A DNA stretch of 64,000 nucleotides, from assembly GCF_000340215.1 (NCBI RefSeq), contig NW_006921533.1:683616-747615 (forward strand), in the 5' to 3' direction. The translations under genes and the position numbers were made by a program. Source of the stretch: Pseudocercospora fijiensis CIRAD86 (Eukaryota; Ascomycota; Dothideomycetes; Mycosphaerellales; Mycosphaerellaceae). Numbering within the stretch: the first letter of the stretch is position 1; the number at the start of each line of letters is the position of its first letter. The notes under the pieces are model-generated. The model was given only the letters and a program-made list of their open reading frames with translations, did not search any database and was not told the origin of the DNA. Positions 58,054-64,000 of the stretch are shown here, one piece after another.

Positions 58054-59105
58054 TCATTCGTAACTATATCCCAGCCACTCGCTCCTCACATCCATAACCT
58101 CTCTCACTCTTCTATCCTTCCCCATTTCACTCAAGTATCCAAAACTAATCCAATCCTCCAACGTCACGTTTGGAGTAGGCAGCGAATGCAACATCGTCTG
58201 ACCCCCGCTCACAGCATCCTTCCCAAACACCCTATTCTCCCTATCCCTATCCTGCCACAAGGTCCAAAGCCTATCGATCTGCGCATGCAAAAGAAAGAAC
58301 ACGGGGTCAGCAGGACTAGCAAAAATATTCTCCATCTGAGCTCCGACACTCCGATGTCCAGCAGCGTGGAGACCAATGCCAGGAGCGTCTACTGCAGAAG
58401 GATCCATCGCTTTGCGAAAAGCTGTAATGTTTGGTGCCGCTAAAGCTTGGTCGATGCGAGTCTGATTGAGAAGGCTACGGGATATATCGTCGTCGAGACT
58501 TCGTGTGAGGCAGAAATCGTCGCGAGTCCAGACGGCTTCTGGTGGAGGGCCCCTGAGTGCATCGAAGACATCGTCGACACGATATGGGACACGATAGGCT
58601 GTGAAGGGACCGCTGTGGATACAGCCTTCAGTGTCTGATGGATCAAGGGCCCCATTGCTACCAAGAGAGAATTCAGAGCCGTCGAAAAGAATGCTCTTAT
58701 CGAGCGGGCGGTCAAAATATTTCGGCCAGTCCCAGTCTCAGATGGTCAGCCACGAGATAGATGGTTGGTTAGTCAAGGCACATACAAGGTTGCATCCCTT
58801 TGTAATCACACTTGATCTGCAAAGCATCTTCGTAGATGTGCACGTATGCCCGATGCCACGCGAGGAAGTACCCATTCAAATGGACATGCCAAGTATGGTT
58901 AATGTGCACCACCAGAAAATCATCGAAATGGCTTGGGCTGTTGTATTTGGAGTCGAGGACTGATGGAGAATGCATGAGGCAGTTCACTGCATCGGTGTAT
59001 GATTTGCGCTCTTGAGGCGTAAGAGCAGACCTTATCAGGATCAGCTGGTTGCGTTGAAACGGGCGACTGCGGATCCTACCATTCCTTTCGGATTCTTGTT
59101 AATCC
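58054..59105 (-). CDS. Tyrosinase (type-3 copper protein), N-terminus unresolved
   Basis: Exons 59105-59080 (5' border uncertain), 59030-58786 and 58736-58054, with 49-bp introns. Splicing restores RIRKEWSALTPQERKSY and, at the second junction, KGMQPYWDWPKYF. The CuA site is DDFLVVH...HVH...FLAWHRAYV, giving three His. The CuB site is GLHAAGHRS, then DPVFFLLHAQIDRLW. An N-glycosylation-like NHT lies next to CuA. These enzymes oxidise phenols to quinones, often in pigment formation. No signal peptide or start could be fixed: one more upstream exon (before 59105) is likely, and the first Cys of the mature domain was not located. Confidence 0.82.
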
Positions 59106-59444
59106 CTGCGCGAAGCTTGATAGCCATAGGGACGCATGTAGCACAATATTAAGAAGCAATCGCATGTCTTCGGGCTCACAGTGATGAACATGTTGTGGTT
59201 TGGGTACCGCAATGATCACAATACTTGTGATGGTCGCCAATATGCTACTGTTGCATCAACCGCATGGGTGCCCTGGGAAAGCATATCGCAGGACCAGGTC
59301 ACCAGGGCCGTGGTTCTAGCTTTGAATGACGAATTCTAGCTACTAGCTACTAGGTACCCCAAACTCCTCGCTACGCTATTAACGCTGGACTGCTTCATAT
59401 GCTGCTCTTCCAATGGGGCGTGATTGGGTGATATTGATGCCTGG
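59106..59444. other. Upstream region of the tyrosinase gene
   Basis: May contain the first exon and signal peptide of the tyrosinase on the minus strand. No single convincing reading was found. Confidence 0.4.
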
Positions 59445-61364
59445 TCAGCCAAGATTCTGGCGTGCTTTCAATCTCTGAAGGTCGTAATGCGGATCTTTCC
59501 AATCTGAAGGTAAGTGGGCCAGTCCACAGGTACCATGAGTGAAGATACGGCTTGGAGAAGTCGTTTGTTCTGTGAACTCTTGGTCTGTGGATAAATCCGT
59601 AGCACTGGCTTCTGTCGGATAGGAAGCTCGTTCCATGGTCTCTGCGCTTGACGAGGATATGATGCGACTCAGCTTGTCAGTGACAATTGTGCTCGATGTC
59701 TCTACATCTGAGTCAAAGAACGTCTCGAGGGGAGTCAATGCGCTGCTTGTTGATGTAGCCTCTACGTGGGGTGTGAGGTCCTCGAAAGCGCTTCTTCCTA
59801 GGAAGATCTCATCGACTGGTTGCAAAGGAGCCGTCTCGTCCATCTCGGGCATCAACGGAATGTCATAATGAGATCTCGAACGAGTGTGCATTATTCCAGT
59901 TGTGGTGCCTTCAACGCTGTTCGAGACAACCGCCGCGCGTAAACTAAGCCAGAATGCCAGAGCGCTCAGAGCGAAGACAGCGATGTTGCGCCTATCCTGA
60001 GCCAGGAGAAAGATGTAATTCTTCAAAAGCAGCGCTAGTGGAATATCCTTCGGACGGTACACTTGTGGCAGGTCTATTCGTGCTGGTTGCAGTTGAGGGT
60101 CAGAGTGCACCGGCATATCCACTTGAACTTCTTGACCGGTCGGCGGCAAATGCTGCATCATGCGTCGCTCCTCTGGGGCCACCCACTTCTGTTCCTCGTG
60201 TGCGATTCGGACTTGTTCTTCAACCAATGCGCGTATCCTCGCCTCCTCATCCTCCTCTTGCAATCTCCGCTCCGCATCCTCTTCCCCTCTTCTCGCGTCT
60301 AGCCTTTTCCGAAGATCGTCGTTGATCCAGGGCAGAATCTCAACATCCACTCGCTCCATCTCTGACCATCCGGCGGCCCATGCTGGAGCTTTCATCAGCC
60401 CATTTGCAGCAAATACCTTGATGCTCCATTTACGGCCGCCAGTGCTAACAACTGAATTGACTGTCCTCAAATGGTGATGGCATGTCTCGCAAAGGTTGCT
60501 GTCAGAGCCCTCCACACTAGATCCAACACCAGAGTCCGCAGAGGAAGTGGAGCTTATGGAATCTCGTGCCCTGAAATGTCCGCACTTGGTGATACGCTCT
60601 TTCTTTAGCTCCAATGCTTCCAGCAACCGCTCTTCCAACAGTTCATATTCCTCGCGGGGATGCGGGATGAGGATACCGCGTTGAATGATAGTCTCGGATG
60701 TTTTTGAGCGCAAGAGCTGCAAGTCTTCCAGAATGTTGGCGGGTAAAATGTCTCGCATGCTTTCGTAGCTCCATCGCAGCTTCACCGGTAAGAGGGTGAT
60801 GTGGAGGAGCACCAGTGGATAGTCTTTCTTTTCTTCTTCGATATCTTCTTCCTGCAAGCGCTTCGGCCTCGGACTGCCTTTGACACTCGATGTCGTTGAC
60901 CTTGGCGTTCGTGCCCGTGGTGGAGAGAGGACTGATCGTCGCAAGTTCCTCACTGACGGCGTTGGCGAGGACATCTGCATGCGCCTTACAGATTCTGGTC
61001 GTCGAAAAGTGGGGCGCATTGATGGTGGGGTGTAAGGCTTATGCATCACGCCGCGCTCATAGTCGGTCTCGAAGGCAGATTCTGGTAGCGACGAGATGGA
61101 GGTGGACGTGAAGGCTGACTGGCGTCTCTCATCGTCGGCGTCTCCATGCTGTCCGGCAAGGTATGTGCTGTCGGCATCATCGTCTGCTTCGTCACCTGGG
61201 CTGAGCTGTGATGCGAGTGCGAGTGTGTCGAAATGATGTTCTTGACTCAGGTCCTTCTTGGTCTTGTCACCTTCTGGATCTGGGCTTGGAATGCCACTGT
61301 CCGCAGCGTCGGCATCTTCATCTTCGTATATAGCGAACTGCTGAGCCTTGGTCGGCCGAGCCAT
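59445..61364 (-). CDS. Conserved ascomycete protein with one C-terminal membrane segment, function unknown
   Basis: Single exon, 639 residues from the ATG at 61364 (MARPTKAQQFAIYEDE); the frame extends upstream only through a TTG. The N-terminal 180 residues are acidic and Ser/Pro/Arg-rich and probably disordered. A conserved block starts YPLVLLHITLLPVKLRW and continues ILIPHPREEYELLEERLLEALEL, a pattern seen in widely conserved filamentous-fungal proteins that are often annotated vaguely as nitrogen regulators. A CETCHHH motif lies before the middle, then a Glu/Arg-rich coiled coil. One hydrophobic helix (NIAVFALSALAFWLSL) lies near residue 475. The annotation as a regulator is not supported by any DNA-binding motif here. 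Confidence 0.85.
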   Translation of the reverse strand: MARPTKAQQFAIYEDEDADAADSGIPSPDPEGDKTKKDLSQEHHFDTLALASQLSPGDEADDDADSTYLAGQHGDADDERRQSAFTSTSISSLPESAFETDYERGVMHKPYTPPSMRPTFRRPESVRRMQMSSPTPSVRNLRRSVLSPPRARTPRSTTSSVKGSPRPKRLQEEDIEEEKKDYPLVLLHITLLPVKLRWSYESMRDILPANILEDLQLLRSKTSETIIQRGILIPHPREEYELLEERLLEALELKKERITKCGHFRARDSISSTSSADSGVGSSVEGSDSNLCETCHHHLRTVNSVVSTGGRKWSIKVFAANGLMKAPAWAAGWSEMERVDVEILPWINDDLRKRLDARRGEEDAERRLQEEDEEARIRALVEEQVRIAHEEQKWVAPEERRMMQHLPPTGQEVQVDMPVHSDPQLQPARIDLPQVYRPKDIPLALLLKNYIFLLAQDRRNIAVFALSALAFWLSLRAAVVSNSVEGTTTGIMHTRSRSHYDIPLMPEMDETAPLQPVDEIFLGRSAFEDLTPHVEATSTSSALTPLETFFDSDVETSSTIVTDKLSRIISSSSAETMERASYPTEASATDLSTDQEFTEQTTSPSRIFTHGTCGLAHLPSDWKDPHYDLQRLKARQNLG

Positions 61365-61662
61365 GACAGCACACAAGCAGTACGTCTAATAACGATGCAT
61401 CCGCCGCTTCCAAAGTCCTCTGAATATGGTCGCCGAAACGTCTGTCCCGCCGCGATTTCCCTTCGAAGTGTTGGTTGTATCAAGGATTCAAGGGTCTAGC
61501 CTGTTGTCAGGACGATGGCGCTAATCGCGAGAACGGACCTCATTCCGCGACCAATCATATCACCTCCTCGAGAGAACGCGCTTTCACGCGAACGCGTCTC
61601 CCAATTGAAGCACTAAAGCACTTCGTTGTCATCCACAATCACACATGCCGACATAGAGAGAC
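61365..61662. promoter_or_regulatory. Bidirectional promoter region
   Basis: 298 bp between two divergent start codons (membrane protein and polymerase alpha subunit B). It contains two near-perfect ACGCGT/CGCGAACGCG-like stretches around 61575-61597. ACGCGT is the fungal MBF (MCB) element known from DNA-replication genes, so it suits POL12. The identification is by motif only. Confidence 0.5.
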
Positions 61663-63705
61663 ATGGCGACCGCCGAAGCTGAGATCAACACGTTCTTTGC
61701 TGCTCCGGACAGCACACTGCCACAAGATGTAATGACCGAACTGCTGCACATCATGCAGCTAATGTCCTTGACGCCAGAAGACCTGTTCTACAAGTGGGAT
61801 AGCTATGTCATTACCATGGGCGCCGACACCACAAAGCTCGACTTCAAGACCGTACGAGACTTCAAAAAGACATTGCAGGATGCGTTGGAGCAAGATTCAC
61901 GCAAAAAGCTCAACACCAAGAACGAGTCGAAGAGGACAGCAGCCACACCACGAGCAGGTGGAGGGGGCGGAGATGTATTCGGCATGCTCGATGGCATCGT
62001 TTCGAATACACCCGCTTCGAGATCATCTGCTGCCAAGAGGAGAAGCGATTTTGCTACGCCGGCATCAAAAGCCGTCAGAAGTGGTCTGCACAGCTCGCCC
62101 GCGGACAACAAGACACCCGTGGCCAAGGCTGGCCCATCGGTTGCCTTCGAAGATCGCACGAATGCCGGTGAGGTTGTGGAAGCTCTCAATACACATCTTC
62201 CAGCAGCTTCAGTCCCTGAGATGCCTTCTACGGAACCTCGGGTGAAGCTGAAGGCGGCCGTGGACTTGCCCAAATTCTCCTACAAGCCTATGGCCATGAA
62301 GCTATCAGAAGCTTCTGAGATCTTAGACGACAGGATTGACAGCTTTGTGGATCTTCTCCAAAAAGACAAGAATCTCGAGGACAGCGCGTTTGGCAACCCA
62401 GCCGCTCAATCAGCAAATGAGATTATTGCCGTAGGCCGAATAGCGTGTGATCAGCCGATCGGGAAACTCAATGCTCAGAGCTTAGCACTTGAGACGAGCA
62501 GGCGTATGGGAGCAGGCATGCGAGTGCCTTTGAGAATGGCAGATGGTGCGAGCTACGACTTCTTCCCCGGCAAGATCGTGGCTCTCAAAGGCACGAATGT
62601 TAGCGGAGAGTACTTCGCTGCCACAGAAGTGATACCCATGCCCATACTGCCCTCTGCTGCATCGCGCGTTGAAGACATCGAAGTCCACAACGATCGACTT
62701 GTAGGCACAGATGGCGAGAGCCGACCACTGAGCATGCTTGTGGCGAGCGGACCGTATACAACTGAGAACGATCTTTCTTTCGCGCCGCTATACACCCTGC
62801 TTGAGAAAGCGGAACGTGAGAGGACAGATGTGGTGGTCCTTATTGGGCCATTCCTGGACCTCGAGCACCCAGTGATTGCATCGGGCGACTTTGAGGACCA
62901 CCTGCCTTCAGGTGCCAAGATTGAACCTGATCAGGCGACCTTGACTGACGTTTTCCGTGTCCTCATCAGTGGAGCCATCCAGAAGCTGGCACAGGCCGTC
63001 CCTACAATTACAATAATCATGGTTCCTTCAATGCGAGACGCCATCTCAAAACACGTCGCCTGGCCTCAAGATCGTGTGCCGAAACCACCTCTCGGTCTAC
63101 CTCGACAGGTCCAATTCGTTGCAAATCCAATGGCGCTCTCCATAAACGAAATGGTCGTTGGTATGAGTAGTCAAGATGTCTTGTCGGAAATTCGCAGCGG
63201 CAATGTCTATCACAAGGTAGATGGCGACATGATGGGGCGATTAGCAGGACATGTTATTGAGCAGAGTCACTACTTTCCTGTATTCCCGCCACAAGCTAGA
63301 GAAGACTTGCCCAAACCGACCGGGATTGAAGGAGAAATACCCGAACCGGGAGGCGAAGAGCGATACGCCATGGGAGCTAATATTGACCTTGCTTACTACA
63401 AGTTGGGCGAGTTCTGGTTAGCACGACCTGATGTGCTTATACTGCCGTCCACTTTGATGCCTTTCGCGAGAGTGAGTGCAATCTTTACTTATAACATTAC
63501 CGATAGTTTCGCTGACTTGTGCCACCAGTTCATCGAAGGCGTGCTTTGCATCAATCCAGGATCGCTGAGCAAAAGACGCGGACCTGGCACCTTTGCTGCT
63601 TTGAGCGTTTTCCCTCGCACACTCACGGATGAGGATCGCTCTTCAGAAGAATTTGCAGCACATAGTTTACATGAGCGGGCACGTGTTGAGATTACTCGGA
63701 TATAG
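61663..63705 (+). CDS. POL12: DNA polymerase alpha subunit B (Pol12/POLA2)
   Basis: Two exons (61663-63471, 63529-63705), 661 residues. The 57-bp intron has no stop and keeps frame, so it could be mistaken for coding, but removing it gives MPFARFIEGVLCINPGSLSK, as in the family. An N-terminal helical domain is followed by a Ser/Thr/Ala linker with TP sites (DFATPASKAV, NKTPVAKA). Then come an OB fold (VGRIACDQPIGKLNAQS) and the inactive phosphoesterase domain (LVASGPYTTENDL, VVLIGPFLD, VPSMRDA, VANPMALSINEMVVG). This B subunit tethers primase and the catalytic polymerase subunit for priming at origins. Confidence 0.95.
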   Translation: MATAEAEINTFFAAPDSTLPQDVMTELLHIMQLMSLTPEDLFYKWDSYVITMGADTTKLDFKTVRDFKKTLQDALEQDSRKKLNTKNESKRTAATPRAGGGGGDVFGMLDGIVSNTPASRSSAAKRRSDFATPASKAVRSGLHSSPADNKTPVAKAGPSVAFEDRTNAGEVVEALNTHLPAASVPEMPSTEPRVKLKAAVDLPKFSYKPMAMKLSEASEILDDRIDSFVDLLQKDKNLEDSAFGNPAAQSANEIIAVGRIACDQPIGKLNAQSLALETSRRMGAGMRVPLRMADGASYDFFPGKIVALKGTNVSGEYFAATEVIPMPILPSAASRVEDIEVHNDRLVGTDGESRPLSMLVASGPYTTENDLSFAPLYTLLEKAERERTDVVVLIGPFLDLEHPVIASGDFEDHLPSGAKIEPDQATLTDVFRVLISGAIQKLAQAVPTITIIMVPSMRDAISKHVAWPQDRVPKPPLGLPRQVQFVANPMALSINEMVVGMSSQDVLSEIRSGNVYHKVDGDMMGRLAGHVIEQSHYFPVFPPQAREDLPKPTGIEGEIPEPGGEERYAMGANIDLAYYKLGEFWLARPDVLILPSTLMPFARVSAIFTYNITDSFADLCHQFIEGVLCINPGSLSKRRGPGTFAALSVFPRTLTDEDRSSEEFAAHSLHERARVEITRI

Positions 63706-63721
63706 GCATGGTAATGGTACA

Positions 63722-64000
63722 TCATCTGGAACTCCCAACAAATCTCCTCATGCCGACAGTCTGAACATTTTTGCCCTTCTTTCCCTTGCTGCTCGCTTGC
63801 AATGGATTCTGCTTCTCCCACAGCTCATCCTCCTTGAAAGCTTCTATCGCAGCCTCTAGAATCCAGTCTGAGTTCTTGAGATATAGCTCGGCAACATCAT
63901 ATCTGAGAGCACAAGGAACACTTGTCAGTCGAGATGGAGATCAGTGGACTAAATACAACGTGTTACGAGATGGAGAAGAACTTACTCCGCAACCTTAGTC
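63722..64000 (-). CDS. 3' end of a gene with a UBA-like C-terminal helix, partial
   Basis: The stop (63724-63722) lies only 16 bp from the POL12 stop, so the two genes converge. Exons run 64000-63986 (to the window edge) and 63902-63722, with an 83-bp intron. The joined frame gives TKVAEYDVAELYLKNSDWIL, then EAAIEAFKEDELWEKQ and a Lys/Gly tail ending RRFVGSS. The pattern of hydrophobic residues is like a UBA or UBA-like three-helix domain (Asn-x-Asp-x-x-x-AI--F). The rest of the protein is outside the window, so no name is given. Confidence 0.6.

Noticed and set aside
1..64000. CRISPR arrays, bacterial operons, tRNA or rRNA genes.
   Set aside because: No regularly spaced short repeats and no cloverleaf or A/B-box pattern was seen by eye. 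The gene structures are fungal. A tRNA scan was not possible here.

Overview
The window is nuclear DNA of a filamentous ascomycete (Pezizomycotina). Gene content, short GT-AG introns (about 46-116 bp) and the style of repeat mutation suggest a Dothideomycete, possibly in the Mycosphaerellales/Capnodiales; that placement is inference. Two kinds of DNA alternate. Ordinary gene-bearing DNA has intact, mostly single-copy genes. Repeat islands hold LTR retrotransposons in which C-to-T change at CpA (G-to-A at TpG) has turned many Trp and Gln codons into TAG or TAA. This is the mark of repeat-induced point mutation (RIP), with CpG largely spared.

Layout. 1-13,450 is a RIP-mutated island: the 3' part of a plus-strand chromodomain Ty3/Gypsy element (1-6,286), an orphan minus-strand gag (about 6,290-7,600), and a decayed minus-strand Gypsy-like element with a coiled-coil gag (about 7,700-13,440). 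13,463-22,899 carries an A-T-R-R reductase of the glycine-betaine-reductase type, an MDR-family oxidoreductase and an SLC1/DAACS carboxylate transporter. 23,315-36,989 is a Ty1/Copia element with matching 169-bp LTRs and target duplication ACATG. It is split by a complete 7.1-kb minus-strand Gypsy element (25,162-32,303) with 196-bp LTRs and target duplication GGGCA. 37,104-64,000 is gene-dense: a MET8-type siroheme enzyme, an AAA+ ATPase, a DUF7708-type protein with an apparent frameshift, an OM14-like outer-membrane protein, a UCHL5-type deubiquitinase, a Cys-rich secreted protein with an apparent frameshift, a mitochondrial dehydrogenase kinase, a Whi5-like repressor, a secreted SnoaL-like protein, glutaminyl-tRNA synthetase, a tyrosinase, a conserved membrane protein, DNA polymerase alpha subunit B and the 3' end of one further gene.

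The genes are mainly unrelated housekeeping and metabolic genes, with no clear secondary-metabolite cluster. The most informative structure is the nested transposon pair. Target duplications define both insertions exactly. All LTR-to-LTR differences in both elements are RIP-type, and in the Copia pair the mutated halves face inward while the outer halves are spared. The Copia insertion sits in what was a roughly 0.5-kb divergent promoter between the SLC1 transporter and MET8.

Exon-intron structures were worked out by eye from splice signals and protein continuity. All family names rest on motif recognition, without database searches.
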